Counted from the first letter of the stretch, positions 16,318-26,088 are shown. The stretch is 48,321 nucleotides of DNA from Paenibacillus doosanensis (GCF_025060755.1 NZ_JANYUY010000054.1:1-48321), one strand, 5' to 3'. Numbers and translations: made by a program. The notes: a model not told the origin generated them from the letters alone.

Positions 16318-18195
16318 TCAATGAGACCCTTCCATATTGCGGAACTGGTTGAAAAACATCCGATAATACGTTCCCTGTCTGTCGATGAGCCGGTCATGGC
16401 TGCCCTGTTCGACGATCTCGCCGTGATCGATGACCATAATCTCGTCGGCATCGCGGATCGTATTGAGCCTGTGAGCGATGATAAAGCTTGTTCGGCCTTT
16501 CATAATGTTGAGCAGAGCGTCCTGAATATGAAGCTCGGTGCGCGTGTCGATACTGCTTGTCGCCTCGTCCAGAATAAGGATGGACGGCTTCGCCAAGATG
16601 ACCCTGGCGATAGCGAGCAGCTGCCGCTGCCCCTGGCTTAAGTTGCCCCCGTTCTCGGACAACACCGTCTCGTACTGCTTCGGCAGCCGCTTGATGAACG
16701 CGTCCGCATTGGCCATTCTGGCCGCCGCCTCCACTTCCTCGTCCGAAGCGTCCGATTTGCCGTACTTGATGTTTTCCTTGATCGTACCGGAAAACAGATA
16801 CGTATCCTGCAGCACGATGCCGAAGCAGCGGCGCAGGCTGTCGCGCGTATAATCCCGAATGTCCCGGCCGTCGATGAATATCGTCCCTTCCGTTACATCG
16901 TAGAAACGGGTCACCAGATTGACGATCGTCGTTTTGCCGGCTCCGGTTGGGCCGACGAGCGCGGTGCTGCTGCCTTTCTCCGAGTGGAAATCGACATGCT
17001 TGAGGATCGGAACGTCCGGTCTGTAGCCGAAGCTGACATCGCGAAAGACGACGTCGCCTTTCGGATTACGCAGCTCGATCGCGCCCGGCTTGTCATCCGG
17101 CTCCTCCTTCTCATCAAGCACCTCGAACACTCTCTCAGCCCCGGCGACGCCGGATTGCAAAATGTTGTACGTATTGGCCATCTCGTTCAGAGGCCGGACA
17201 AACTGTCTTGAATAGCTGAGAAAGCTGGCTATGACGCCGACGGTAATATGGCCTTGGACCGCCAGTACGCCGCCTACGATCGCCACCGCCGCAAAGCCGA
17301 TATTGTTGATCACCGCAAGCAGCGGCATCAAAAAGCCGGAAAAGATTTGCGCTTTCAGGCCGACTTCGTACAGTTTGCCGTTCACTTCATCGAATTCATG
17401 AATCGCCTTCTCTTCGTGGTTGAACGCCTTTACGATATGAATGCCGGAAATCGTCTCCTCGATATGCCCGTTCAGCTTACCGAGCTGAGCCTGTTGTTCT
17501 TTGAACAGGACGCTTGTTTTGCGGGTAATCGTCCGCCCCAGCAAATAAACGAGCGGAACCGTAATCAAGGTCGCCAAGGTGAGCAATGGACTCAAAACGA
17601 TCATCATTGTCAGCGATCCGACCAAAGCGATCGTCCCGGACATAAGCTGGGTCGTCGATTGCGAAATCGTGTTGCTGACGTTGTCGATATCGTTGGACAG
17701 CCGGCTCATCACGTCGCCATGCGGCCTGGAATCGAAGAACGACAGCGGAAGCTTCTGCAGCTTGGCGAACAGCGTCGTCCTTAAGTTGCCGACAATTCTC
17801 TGCGAGATGCCGGCCATAAACCAGCTCTGCAGAAAGGTAAGCACTCCGTCCGTCAAGTAGGCCGCCGTCAGCGCCAAAATCGTCAGCTCCAGCAGTTGAA
17901 ACTGAACTCCGCCGTGTTCCGCCGTCATGGCATCGACTGCGCGTCCGATGATGTAAGGTCCGGTCAAAGTCACTATCGCATCGATCAAAATGATGATAAA
18001 CACCAGCGTCAGCCGCTTGCGCTGCGTGCCGACGAACTGCCATATCCGTTTCAGCGTGCCTTTAAAATTTTTCGGCTTAACTACCGGGCCTCTCCGGTTG
18101 TTCCCGAACCCTCCCGGCCTGCCCGGTCCGCCCGGAAGCAGCGGTACCTCCGGCTGAGGCTGGCTCGCCGCCCGCTGTTCATCCTGCTTCGACAT
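16318..18195 (-). CDS. ABC exporter half-transporter, catalytic subunit (YfiC-like)
   Basis: A 625-residue fused membrane/ATPase subunit of a type I ABC exporter. A Pro/Gly-rich, hydrophilic N-terminus (about 45 residues) precedes six membrane helices, then the ATPase domain with Walker A GPTGAGKTT, signature LSQGQRQLLAIAR and Walker B ILILDEATSSID with the catalytic Glu intact. The signature has Gln in place of the second Gly of LSGGQ, as in YfiC-type subunits. The start overlaps the end of the next gene upstream by 17 nt, so translation is coupled and the two products probably form a heterodimer. The cargo (drug, peptide or lipid) is unknown. Confidence 0.93.
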   Translation of the reverse strand: MSKQDEQRAASQPQPEVPLLPGGPGRPGGFGNNRRGPVVKPKNFKGTLKRIWQFVGTQRKRLTLVFIIILIDAIVTLTGPYIIGRAVDAMTAEHGGVQFQLLELTILALTAAYLTDGVLTFLQSWFMAGISQRIVGNLRTTLFAKLQKLPLSFFDSRPHGDVMSRLSNDIDNVSNTISQSTTQLMSGTIALVGSLTMMIVLSPLLTLATLITVPLVYLLGRTITRKTSVLFKEQQAQLGKLNGHIEETISGIHIVKAFNHEEKAIHEFDEVNGKLYEVGLKAQIFSGFLMPLLAVINNIGFAAVAIVGGVLAVQGHITVGVIASFLSYSRQFVRPLNEMANTYNILQSGVAGAERVFEVLDEKEEPDDKPGAIELRNPKGDVVFRDVSFGYRPDVPILKHVDFHSEKGSSTALVGPTGAGKTTIVNLVTRFYDVTEGTIFIDGRDIRDYTRDSLRRCFGIVLQDTYLFSGTIKENIKYGKSDASDEEVEAAARMANADAFIKRLPKQYETVLSENGGNLSQGQRQLLAIARVILAKPSILILDEATSSIDTRTELHIQDALLNIMKGRTSFIIAHRLNTIRDADEIMVIDHGEIVEQGSHDRLIDRQGTYYRMFFNQFRNMEGSH

Positions 18196-19924
18196 CCTTG
18201 CGCACCTCCTTGCCCATCTGCGATTGGTAAATTTCCTGATAAACGAGGCAGGTTCTCATAAGTTCCTCGTGCCGGCCCATTCCGACGATTTCGCCTTGAT
18301 CCAGCACGATAATTTTGTCGGAGTCCATCACCGAGCTGATTCGCTGAGCGATAATGAGGCAGGTCAAGTCCTTCGTATAGGTTTTGAGACCCTCCTTGAT
18401 TCTCGCTTCCGTGGCCGTATCGACGGCGCTGGTACAATCGTCGAGTATGAGAATCTCCGGCTTCCTGACCAGCGCTCTGGCAATGGACACCCGCTGCTTC
18501 TGCCCGCCGGAGAAATTGACGCCGCGCTGTCCCAATACCGTATCGTAACCTTCGGGGAACGAAGAGACGAATGGGTGCGCTTCCGCGATTTCCGCCGCTC
18601 TCACGACTTCCTCCATCGTGGCGTCCTCCTTGCCCCAGCGAATATTTTCCGCTACGGTTCCGGTAAACAATACCGTCTTCTGCGGAACGATCGCGATTTT
18701 CTCCCTTAGCTTGGCGGGATCGATCTCGCTGACGTCGACGCCGCCGACTTTGACCGTACCTGCGGTAGCGTCGTAGAAACGGGGAATCAGCCCGACCAGA
18801 CTGCTCTTGCCCGAGCCTGTGGAGCCGATGATCCCGACGGTTTCTCCCTGCAGACAAGTGAACGAAATCCGTTTGAGCACCGGTTCTCCCGCGGCTCCTT
18901 CGTAAGAGAAGCTGACCTGCTCGAAATCGATCCTGCCCTTGGCGTTCGGATCAAGCCTTACCTCGTCCTTCCAGCTCATTTGATTGCGGGCGTCGAACAC
19001 TTCGCCGATCCGAAGAGCGGAAGCCTTGGCCCGAACGAACATGTTGAACACCATGGAAATCGTCATCAAGGCGAATAAAATTTGCGTCATGTAGTTAATA
19101 AACGCGATGATATGCCCGACCTGAATATTTCCGCTCGATACGCCGAGCCCGCCGAACCAGAGCACGGCGATAATGCCCAAGTTCACCGTCAGCATGATCG
19201 CCGGATTGAATATCGCCATGGCGCGCATCGCTTCGATCGAGCGGGACTGGTACGACTGATTGACGCCGCCGAATTTATCGACCTCGTAATCGAACCGGTT
19301 GAACGCCTTGACGACGCGCACGCCGGACAAATACTCCCTCATGACGCTGTTGACAGTGTCGAGAGCTTTCTGCACCCGGATGAATCTCGGGAACCCGACC
19401 TTCATGTTCAGCGCGATCAGCACGCCGACGATCGGCACGACGACCGCCAGCACAATGGCCAGCTGCGGGTTCAGGCGCACCGCCATAATCAGACTGCCGA
19501 TGCACAAGAGAGGCGCCTTGACGAAAATGCGCATCATTCCGTTCGTAAAATTCTGCACCTGAGTCACATCGTTGGTGAGCCGGGTAACCAGAGAAGCCCT
19601 CTCGAATTTGTCAATATTTTCAAAAGAAAGCGTTTGAATTTTGCCGAACAGATCCGCTCGCAGCTCCGCGCCGAACGCCTGCGACACGCGGCTCGCAAGG
19701 ATGTTGCGCCCCGATGCCGCCACGGCGCCGAGCGCCGTTATCAGCAGCATAAATCCGCCCATGTTCAGCACGTATCGCATATTCTGATTCGCTACCCCTT
19801 CATCGACGATGCGAGACATGACCGTGGGCAGCGTCAAGTCGGCCAGCGCTTCGCAGGTGAGGAACAGCACGGCGACCGTGAACATCTTCCAATACTTTTT
19901 TACGTATTTCTTGAAGAATGACAA
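18179..19924 (-). CDS. ABC exporter half-transporter, degenerate-site subunit (YfiB-like)
   Basis: A 581-residue partner of the preceding exporter subunit. Six membrane helices are followed by an ATPase domain with Walker A GSTGSGKSS, signature FSGGQKQRVSIAR and Walker B ILILDDCTSAVD. An Asp replaces the catalytic Glu after Walker B, the usual sign of the non-hydrolysing site in heterodimeric exporters. I prefer the TTG at 19924 (MSFFKKYVKKY) because GAAGGGGAG lies 9 nt before it. An ATG at 19972 (MFYIAK) is in frame, but its AAAGGAG is only 1 nt away. Still longer frames have no support. The upstream 320 bp to the divergent dehydrogenase hold only promoter-type sequence. Confidence 0.9.
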   Translation of the reverse strand: MSFFKKYVKKYWKMFTVAVLFLTCEALADLTLPTVMSRIVDEGVANQNMRYVLNMGGFMLLITALGAVAASGRNILASRVSQAFGAELRADLFGKIQTLSFENIDKFERASLVTRLTNDVTQVQNFTNGMMRIFVKAPLLCIGSLIMAVRLNPQLAIVLAVVVPIVGVLIALNMKVGFPRFIRVQKALDTVNSVMREYLSGVRVVKAFNRFDYEVDKFGGVNQSYQSRSIEAMRAMAIFNPAIMLTVNLGIIAVLWFGGLGVSSGNIQVGHIIAFINYMTQILFALMTISMVFNMFVRAKASALRIGEVFDARNQMSWKDEVRLDPNAKGRIDFEQVSFSYEGAAGEPVLKRISFTCLQGETVGIIGSTGSGKSSLVGLIPRFYDATAGTVKVGGVDVSEIDPAKLREKIAIVPQKTVLFTGTVAENIRWGKEDATMEEVVRAAEIAEAHPFVSSFPEGYDTVLGQRGVNFSGGQKQRVSIARALVRKPEILILDDCTSAVDTATEARIKEGLKTYTKDLTCLIIAQRISSVMDSDKIIVLDQGEIVGMGRHEELMRTCLVYQEIYQSQMGKEVRKDVEAG

Positions 19925-20244
19925 GAGGCGTTTCTCCCCTTCCAATTTATTTAGCTTCGCTATATAAAACATACTCCTTTCTGCGTTAATTGTCATCAGG
20001 TTTGCCAAAAAATTTTGCCCGCACAGCCGAAGAAGAAAGACCGTATCGATCCAGGCGGAGCAAGGAGGACGGCCCGGCCGCCGCTGGCCGCAAATACCGT
20101 TTTGTTGAAGCCATCTCCTCATTTCCGCTATATCTTCTAGCCGCTTCCCGCTATAATGGGGTTAGATATATCGTTTACATATCGTTATCAGGTCATAGGA
20201 CAATTACAGCTAATCCGCTAGGATAAAAAAGGAGGACGTAACTC

Positions 20245-21204
20245 GTGAATATCGTAGTATTGGACGGCTATACGCTCAATCCGGGCGATCTATCCTGGGA
20301 CGGCTTGTCCGCATTAGGCGCGGTCACCGTGTACGACCGCACGCCCGCCGACCGGATCGTCGAACGGGCGCTAGACGCCGATATCGTGCTGACGAACAAG
20401 ACGCCGCTCGCCGCCGACGTGCTGGACAAGCTGCCCTGCCTCCGCTACATCGGCGTGCTGGCTACAGGCTACAACATCGTGGACACGGAGGCGGCCAAAC
20501 GGCGCGGCGTGCCCGTAACGAACATTCCGACCTACGGAACCCATTCCGTAGCCCAGTTCGTCTTCGCCATGCTGCTGGAGCTATGCAACCGTGTGGGCCG
20601 CCACGACGAAGCGGTAAAGGCCGGCGAATGGACGAGCAGCGCCGATTTCTGCTTCACCAAAGCGCCGCTCATCGAGTTGTCCGGCAAGACGATCGGCTTG
20701 ATCGGACTCGGCAAAATCGGCTCGCAGACCGCGCGCATCGCCCGCGCGATGGACATGCGCGTCCTGGCCGTCGGAAGCGGCAGGAGCACGCCGCGTCCCG
20801 CAGACGGCGTGGAGTGGGTTGATCTGGAGACGCTGCTGAAGGAATCGGATGTCGTCAGCCTGCACTGCCCGTTAACGCCGGATACCGCTAACTTGATCAA
20901 CCGGCAGCGCATCGCCCTGATGAAGCCGACTGCGCTGCTGATCAACACATCGCGCGGCGCGTTGATCGCCGAACAGGATCTGGCCGATGCGCTGAACGAA
21001 CGAGCTATCGCGGGAGCGGCGCTCGACGTGCTGTCGGTCGAGCCTCCCGAGGCGAGCAATCCCCTCTTGTCCGCCCGCAACTGCATCGTAACGCCGCACA
21101 TCGCCTGGGCGACCCGGGAGGCGCGCGCCCGGCTGATGGACACCGCGGTCGCCAACGTGCAGTCGTTTTTGCAGGGGCAGACGGTCAACGCGGTCAACGG
21201 CTAA
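20245..21204 (+). CDS. D-2-hydroxyacid dehydrogenase (glycerate dehydrogenase-like)
   Basis: A 319-residue NAD-dependent dehydrogenase, the second of this superfamily in the window. The dinucleotide motif is GLIGLGKIGSQTARIARAMD, and the catalytic set appears as Arg in NTSRGALI, Glu in SVEPPEA and His in TPHIAWAT. The form LIGLGKIG with APLIELSGKT resembles hydroxypyruvate/glyoxylate reductases. Translation starts at GTG with AAAGGAGG 9 nt before it. It is divergent from the ABC exporter operon and followed at once by a terminator, so it is monocistronic. Substrate remains unassigned. Confidence 0.93.
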   Translation: MNIVVLDGYTLNPGDLSWDGLSALGAVTVYDRTPADRIVERALDADIVLTNKTPLAADVLDKLPCLRYIGVLATGYNIVDTEAAKRRGVPVTNIPTYGTHSVAQFVFAMLLELCNRVGRHDEAVKAGEWTSSADFCFTKAPLIELSGKTIGLIGLGKIGSQTARIARAMDMRVLAVGSGRSTPRPADGVEWVDLETLLKESDVVSLHCPLTPDTANLINRQRIALMKPTALLINTSRGALIAEQDLADALNERAIAGAALDVLSVEPPEASNPLLSARNCIVTPHIAWATREARARLMDTAVANVQSFLQGQTVNAVNG

Positions 21205-21220
21205 CCGGCGGCGCTAGAGC

Positions 21221-21260
21221 AAAAGGACAGGCAACCCGATAGCGGTCGTCTGTCCTTTTG
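21221..21260 (+). terminator. Terminator of the glycerate dehydrogenase-like gene
   Basis: AAAAGGACAG (21221-21230) and CTGTCCTTTT (21250-21259) form a 10-bp perfect stem ending in a T-run, 16 bp after the stop codon. The GC-rich stretch 21261-21493 beyond it holds no gene that I can support. Confidence 0.85.
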
Positions 21261-21493
21261 TTGATTTCCCCCGGCGCCGTTTGCGGCGCACGCTTCGGCG
21301 CTGCGCGGAAGCTCGGCCGGCCCCTGTGCGGCCCATGCGTATACTGCCCCGACCGTTCGGCTTGGTTAGGTCGGGCTTCGACCCGGCTGCGCTCGGACGG
21401 GGGCAGCCCGGCCGGATTCTGCAGAATTGAGCCTGCTTGGCCCCTTTGGCTGCCTCGACCATCACGGCTGTCGCTCTCATGCCGCGCCGGTCT

Positions 21494-22423
21494 TCAGCAT
21501 CCGTCCTCAGGACGCAGCCGCAATTCGAACTCCTCGTCGCGATCGCATGTCAGCTTGCCGTTCTCCACCCGCAGCCGCGCCGCCTGAATCGAGGAACGGC
21601 GCGTTTCGTAGGACGACGTATCGTCTCCGCCCCTTCTTCCCGGATGCGTAAAATAAAACACATAAGCTTCGTCTCCTTGAACGACGACGTCCGCATGCAG
21701 ACCGATCGTCCCGTCGTCCTGCCGCGAGCCCGGCGTATCCAGAATGAGGCCGCTGCGCTCCCAATGCTCCAGATCGTCGGAACGAAAGACGCCCTGGCCT
21801 CTCCACTCGTCGACGATCATCCAGTAGCTGCCTTGAAATCGGAACACGTTAGGACCCTCGTGGCCGCGTTCGGTAATGACCGGCCCGACCGCCTGCCAAT
21901 GGTACAGGTCTTCGCTGTCGGCGGCATACGTATGGGAGTGATGAGCCTCGTCCTTGTACCACATCCGGAACCGGCCGTCCGGCAGCCGGTGCACGCACGC
22001 ATCGATCACCCGGTCGGAGCTGAGCGCCAATCTGGAACGAAACGTCCAGTTCAGCAAATCTTCGCTCGTATAATGCAGAATATGCCGGTCGAAGCCCGAC
22101 CAGTCGTGCGGAACGCCGCGGATATAACTGACGTACATATGGTACAAACCATCATGCCAGATGATTTCCGGCGCCCAGAACGTATTGCGGCCCCATTCGA
22201 TATCGAGTCCGGTCAATACGCCGCGGTAAACCCACGTCTTTCCTCCGTCGGAGGAAGAGGCTACGCCGAGATCGGTGCCGTGCACCCAGGCGAATTTGAC
22301 TCCTTCCGCCGTCGCCCGGCGGTTCGTATAGACCATCCACCATTCCTTGGCCTGCCGGTTCCATATAACGACCGGATCGGCCGCTCCATCGTAGATCGGA
22401 TCGCGAAATAACGGAGCTTTCAA
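21494..22423 (-). CDS. Five-bladed beta-propeller glycosidase, GH43-like
   Basis: A 309-residue protein with the GH43/GH117-type propeller layout: an early acidic motif DPIYDGAADPVV, WAPEIIWHDGLYHMYVSYI in blade two, a central RVIDACVHRLPDGRFRMWYK, and HEGPNVFRFQGSYWMIVDEW, where the Glu is a likely acid catalyst. The Asp/Asp/Glu triad of the clan can be laid out but exact residues need alignment. No signal peptide is seen, so it is probably cytosolic. The start is TTG with GAAGGAGG 9 nt upstream, overlapping the stop of the kinase-like gene (TTGA), which implies coupled translation. Likely substrates are arabinose-, xylose- or galactose-containing oligosaccharides. Confidence 0.82.
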   Translation of the reverse strand: MKAPLFRDPIYDGAADPVVIWNRQAKEWWMVYTNRRATAEGVKFAWVHGTDLGVASSSDGGKTWVYRGVLTGLDIEWGRNTFWAPEIIWHDGLYHMYVSYIRGVPHDWSGFDRHILHYTSEDLLNWTFRSRLALSSDRVIDACVHRLPDGRFRMWYKDEAHHSHTYAADSEDLYHWQAVGPVITERGHEGPNVFRFQGSYWMIVDEWRGQGVFRSDDLEHWERSGLILDTPGSRQDDGTIGLHADVVVQGDEAYVFYFTHPGRRGGDDTSSYETRRSSIQAARLRVENGKLTCDRDEEFELRLRPEDGC

Positions 22424-23553
22424 TCGGATCTGCCTCCTTCTTCAAGCGCCAAATTCCCTAATAAAGCAGCCGCTTCCTCGGCCATGCCAAGCAATTGAAG
22501 GGCCGCTTCAATCTGATTCAACAACGATTCGGATTCGTCCCTGTCTCCCTGCAAGGCTTTATCCATAAGCTTGGGGATGAGCATACCGCAGCGAATGCCG
22601 GCCGCCGTCAAAAAACCGAATCGGACTTGTCTTAATCCGCCGTTCCATCCTGCATCTTCAAGCCCCTCATAGTACCGTTGCAAAAATTTCTCCGCCAGCT
22701 CCGCCATATCGAAGGAGGCGCCCAATCCCGAGTGAAGGCACAGTCCGTAGTATCGCCCCAACTCCTCGCCTACGCCGGCGATTCCGGCAAACGCCCAATC
22801 GATAGCCGCTACGGTCCCGTCTTCCTGCAGATACAGATTCGGCCGCCATGCATCATTATGAGTAAATACCTTGGGTAATCGGGACAGCCCGTCCAGCAAC
22901 CGCGAACGCATCCGGCAAAACTCGGAATACCGTCTGAACGTATCGGAAGGGAATAATTCCTTGACGGAAGGATGAGCCCATACCTCTTGCTTCCGAGCTA
23001 TCCCGTTGTCGTATTTATCGCATTCTTCGACCCAGGAAGATAACCAATTGCTGCATAACCAAGGTGCGGACGGCAGCGCTTCGACGCTTCCATAAGCGCC
23101 GTTAAACCTGCCAAGACATCGCGCAACGTCCTCGTACTGTTTCCCCGACCATTGTCCCTTGTAATAATCGGATACTTCCTCCATCCATATCCAAACCGTC
23201 TTATCTTCCTTCTCCTCTACTCCGTAACAACGCGGCGCCCGGATCACGGAAGGCAGCTTCTCAAGCAGCCCGGACTGATAAGCCAAAATCTCCCGCTTCC
23301 AATAGTTGTAATGCGCCGGTCCCTGGGAACCGGCGGCAGGAACTACGATCTTCACTATCATGGACCATCGGATCGGCCGATCCTGCGCCAAGGCCGTCCC
23401 TTCTACCCGATATAAACCTCCCGTTACTATATTGGAAGCTTGCCAGCCATGACGGGAGCATGACCATTCCCCCAGCGTAATTGAGTCATGGCCGATTAGC
23501 TTTCGGACATAGCGGTAAAGACGTTCTTGTGAAATGTTAAGCGTAGCCGTCAT
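22420..23553 (-). CDS. Aminoglycoside phosphotransferase-fold kinase
   Basis: A 377-residue protein of the APH/choline kinase-like fold. The Brenner-type catalytic motif reads HNDAWRPNLYL, with the metal-binding IDWAFAG following about 20 residues later. The family phosphorylates small molecules such as aminoglycosides, choline, homoserine or sugars. Being translationally coupled to a glycosidase (4-nt overlap) and downstream of a Gfo/Idh/MocA oxidoreductase, it more likely phosphorylates a sugar or sugar derivative than confers drug resistance. That is inference from context. The start MTATLNISQERLY is reasonable; the upstream Shine-Dalgarno is weak. Confidence 0.8.
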   Translation of the reverse strand: MTATLNISQERLYRYVRKLIGHDSITLGEWSCSRHGWQASNIVTGGLYRVEGTALAQDRPIRWSMIVKIVVPAAGSQGPAHYNYWKREILAYQSGLLEKLPSVIRAPRCYGVEEKEDKTVWIWMEEVSDYYKGQWSGKQYEDVARCLGRFNGAYGSVEALPSAPWLCSNWLSSWVEECDKYDNGIARKQEVWAHPSVKELFPSDTFRRYSEFCRMRSRLLDGLSRLPKVFTHNDAWRPNLYLQEDGTVAAIDWAFAGIAGVGEELGRYYGLCLHSGLGASFDMAELAEKFLQRYYEGLEDAGWNGGLRQVRFGFLTAAGIRCGMLIPKLMDKALQGDRDESESLLNQIEAALQLLGMAEEAAALLGNLALEEGGRSD

Positions 23554-23637
23554 CGATCGGACCTCCCAGAAAATTATCTATAAAAGGAGAGCGTTTTTTA
23601 CGAGCAGCGGCCGATCGATACAGCGCGCCGCTACCGC

Positions 23638-24897
23638 TCATTTCCCTACGAGCTGCCGGTAATACGAATCGATCTCCACCGGAGCGCCGTTATTCAGCCG
23701 GGATTGTTCGGCGGCGAACGCCAGCAGATGGCTTCTCACCGAAGCTGCTGCCGAGGTCAAGCTTTCCTTGCCGTCATACTGGCGGACCTCCCGCAGAAAG
23801 CTCCGGACGATGCCGCTGTCGCCGCCTCCGTGTCCGCTTGATTGTTCGGGAATGTCAATCGTATGCTCCTCGTGGGTCAAGAAGTCCATCCAGACGAGCC
23901 GCCCGTCCTCTCCCCTCAGCTCGCCGCGGGTGCCCATAATCTGAATGCGGCGCTCCTGGTGCCGCGTAAATCCGCACATGCTGAACATCGCGGTCGCGCC
24001 GCCGGCAAATTCCAGGTTGACGACCTGATGATCCACTACGTTGTTATCGCTTTGGTACACGCATCGTCCGTAATCCGTTTCCTTCAACCCTTGGACGATC
24101 TTCTCCCGGGTAAGCTCTTGGGTAAAATGCTTCGCCCAGTCCTTGCCTTCTCCCAAATAAAACCGCGGGGCATAGTAAGGACAGGACGTTTCCGCAGGGC
24201 AGCCGTCGATACAATGGGACGGAGCGCCTGCGGGGGCGTTGCCGGAATGAAAGTGCATCAGCGAGCCGAACGAGCTGACCCGAACGCACGGCTCATCCAT
24301 CAGCCACGAGAGCACATCCATGTCATGACAGGATTTGGCGAGAATCATCGGGCTCGAATCGTCCGAATTGCGCCAGTTGCCTCTGACGAAGCTATGCGCC
24401 ATATGCCAATAGCCGACATTCTCGTTCAGCTGGACCGAAGCGATCTTGCCGATCCTCCCTTCCGTCAGAATGCGTTTAATTGCGGACCAGAACGGCGTGT
24501 AACGAAGGACATGGCAGATGGTAAGCAGCCGGTCGTTCTTCCGCGCGGCTTCCTCCATCCGGATACATTCGGCGGGATCGGGCGACATCGGCTTCTCCAG
24601 CAGCACATGATACTTCTTCTCCAGCGCCTGCAGCGTAGGCTCGTAATGCATTCTGTCCTGGGTGCAGATGACGGCTATATCGGCGATTCGCGGCTCTTGC
24701 AGCAGCTTTGTCCACGAATCGTAACAGTTGGCGGCTTCAATCCGGTGCTGCTTCGCAAAATTCTGCCTTCTCTCCTCGTCTTTCTCGGCAACGGCGACAA
24801 ATTTCAGTTCATGAGGGTAATCCAGCGCATACGGAGCATAGCTTCTTGCTCCTCTGGCCCCTGCTCCTATTAAAATAGCGGTCAATGGTTTCATCAT
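23638..24897 (-). CDS. Gfo/Idh/MocA-family oxidoreductase
   Basis: A 419-residue NAD(P)-dependent oxidoreductase acting on sugars, inositols or similar polyols. The N-terminal Rossmann motif is LIGAGARGARSYAPYA, and the family's EKP motif (LLEKPMS) is present, as is the later H-D region KSCHDMDVLSWL. It has a cysteine-rich insert (C-x3-C-x4-C, in GCPAETSCPYY) that could bind metal or be structural. The start at 24897 (MMKPLTA) follows GGAGGAAGGGG; a longer in-frame extension to 24975 is unsupported. It is divergent from an AraC gene and upstream of the kinase and GH43 genes on the same strand, 84 bp apart, so the three may form an operon. Confidence 0.9.
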   Translation of the reverse strand: MMKPLTAILIGAGARGARSYAPYALDYPHELKFVAVAEKDEERRQNFAKQHRIEAANCYDSWTKLLQEPRIADIAVICTQDRMHYEPTLQALEKKYHVLLEKPMSPDPAECIRMEEAARKNDRLLTICHVLRYTPFWSAIKRILTEGRIGKIASVQLNENVGYWHMAHSFVRGNWRNSDDSSPMILAKSCHDMDVLSWLMDEPCVRVSSFGSLMHFHSGNAPAGAPSHCIDGCPAETSCPYYAPRFYLGEGKDWAKHFTQELTREKIVQGLKETDYGRCVYQSDNNVVDHQVVNLEFAGGATAMFSMCGFTRHQERRIQIMGTRGELRGEDGRLVWMDFLTHEEHTIDIPEQSSGHGGGDSGIVRSFLREVRQYDGKESLTSAAASVRSHLLAFAAEQSRLNNGAPVEIDSYYRQLVGK

Positions 24898-25030
24898 GTT
24901 CCCCTTCCTCCGATAGATTTGAAATGACAGCGTGCTATAATGAAAGTATAAAGCATCGGATGCGCAGCAGTGCAAGCAACCCTGCCCTATTTTTATAATA
25001 TTCCTGCTCTTTCTATTGGGAGATGAACAT

Positions 25031-25891
25031 ATGCTGGAGGACCCTCACTATTTTTATAGAACAATTACGCATTCTCCGAGCGAGACGGCCAAAAAATGCA
25101 TGTTTTTCGTACAGGATGTCGGCTGGTTTCTCTGCTCCCCGACGTACGCCGTAGACCGCAGCTTTTTTTATGCCTATCAGATCAAATTCGTCGTCAAAGG
25201 CTCCGGCTATCTTTACTGGCAGGGACGCAAGCATAAGCTGAAAGCGAACGACCTCTTCTGTCTGGATTTGAACCGCGAACACAGCTACGAATCCGATCCG
25301 CTCGATCCGTGGGAACTTCTCTGGGTCCGCTTCGGCGGACAGCAGGCTGCCGATTATTTCGCCATGCTCGGCTGCGCGGAGCAGCCCGTATGTCAGGTGA
25401 GAAACCCGGAATTCGTGCACTCGCTGTTTCGCGAGCTGTTCGAGATGTTCCAAAGCCGCCCGGTCGGCTTGGAGGTCGCCGCTTCCGCGCTGATTGCCCG
25501 CATCCTCTCCGAGCTGGTCATTGCCAAGATGGAACGCGACGCTCTGCTCTCGCCCTATGCGTCTTCCTCCTATCCGAAGGAAGTCCGGCAGGCGATCGAC
25601 TATATCGAACGCCATTACCAGCTGCCTGTCCGTGTGGAGGAAGTCGCCGATCACGTGCATCTTAGCCAATACTATTTCGCCCGGATATTTAAGCGCTCGA
25701 CCGGCTACTCAATATTGGAATATATTAACAAATACAGATTGACCCGCTCCAAACAGCTGCTCGCCTCCTCCAAGCTGCCGACCGGGGAAGTTGCCCGGCT
25801 GGCCGGATTTTGCAGCCAAAGCTATTTTACCAAAATGTTCAAAGCCCACGAAGGCATGACGCCCAAAGATTACCGCAATTACGTGCAGTAA
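25031..25891 (+). CDS. AraC-family regulator beside the Gfo/Idh gene
   Basis: A 286-residue regulator with an N-terminal cupin-like sensor (GSGYLYWQGRKHKLKANDLF) and a C-terminal double HTH at about 185-286 (EEVADHVHLSQYYFARIF; EVARLAGFCSQSYFTKMF; TPKDYRNY). The ATG at 25031 follows GGGAG by 8 nt; an earlier ATG at 25016 would swallow that site. It is divergent from the Gfo/Idh/MocA gene with 133 bp between starts and probably regulates the oxidoreductase-kinase-glycosidase set. The region after it (25892-26088) has one GC-rich hairpin near 25911 but no clear terminator. Confidence 0.9.
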   Translation: MLEDPHYFYRTITHSPSETAKKCMFFVQDVGWFLCSPTYAVDRSFFYAYQIKFVVKGSGYLYWQGRKHKLKANDLFCLDLNREHSYESDPLDPWELLWVRFGGQQAADYFAMLGCAEQPVCQVRNPEFVHSLFRELFEMFQSRPVGLEVAASALIARILSELVIAKMERDALLSPYASSSYPKEVRQAIDYIERHYQLPVRVEEVADHVHLSQYYFARIFKRSTGYSILEYINKYRLTRSKQLLASSKLPTGEVARLAGFCSQSYFTKMFKAHEGMTPKDYRNYVQ

Positions 25892-26088
25892 CGCGGCCGC
25901 TGATTACGGCGGCTTCCGCCGCCGGGAGCCGCGCTGGCCATGCCGGGCGTAACACAGGCCCTCGCAAGCTATGCGAATGACTCTCTTCCCAAGATCATAC
26001 AATAGCCATTGAGATTCGCACTTCACAGATGTATAGTAAAGATAAGCATTCGTGAATGCGCTATCATTTTCAAATTGGAGGAATGGTT

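Noticed and set aside
21437-22411. 324-codon open frame antisense to the GH43-like gene
   Set aside because: A shadow of the minus-strand gene: compositionally biased, with no ribosome binding site or motif.
22420-23553. Antibiotic resistance gene
   Set aside because: The fold is that of aminoglycoside phosphotransferases, but it is coupled to a glycosidase and no mobile element flanks it; resistance is not supported.
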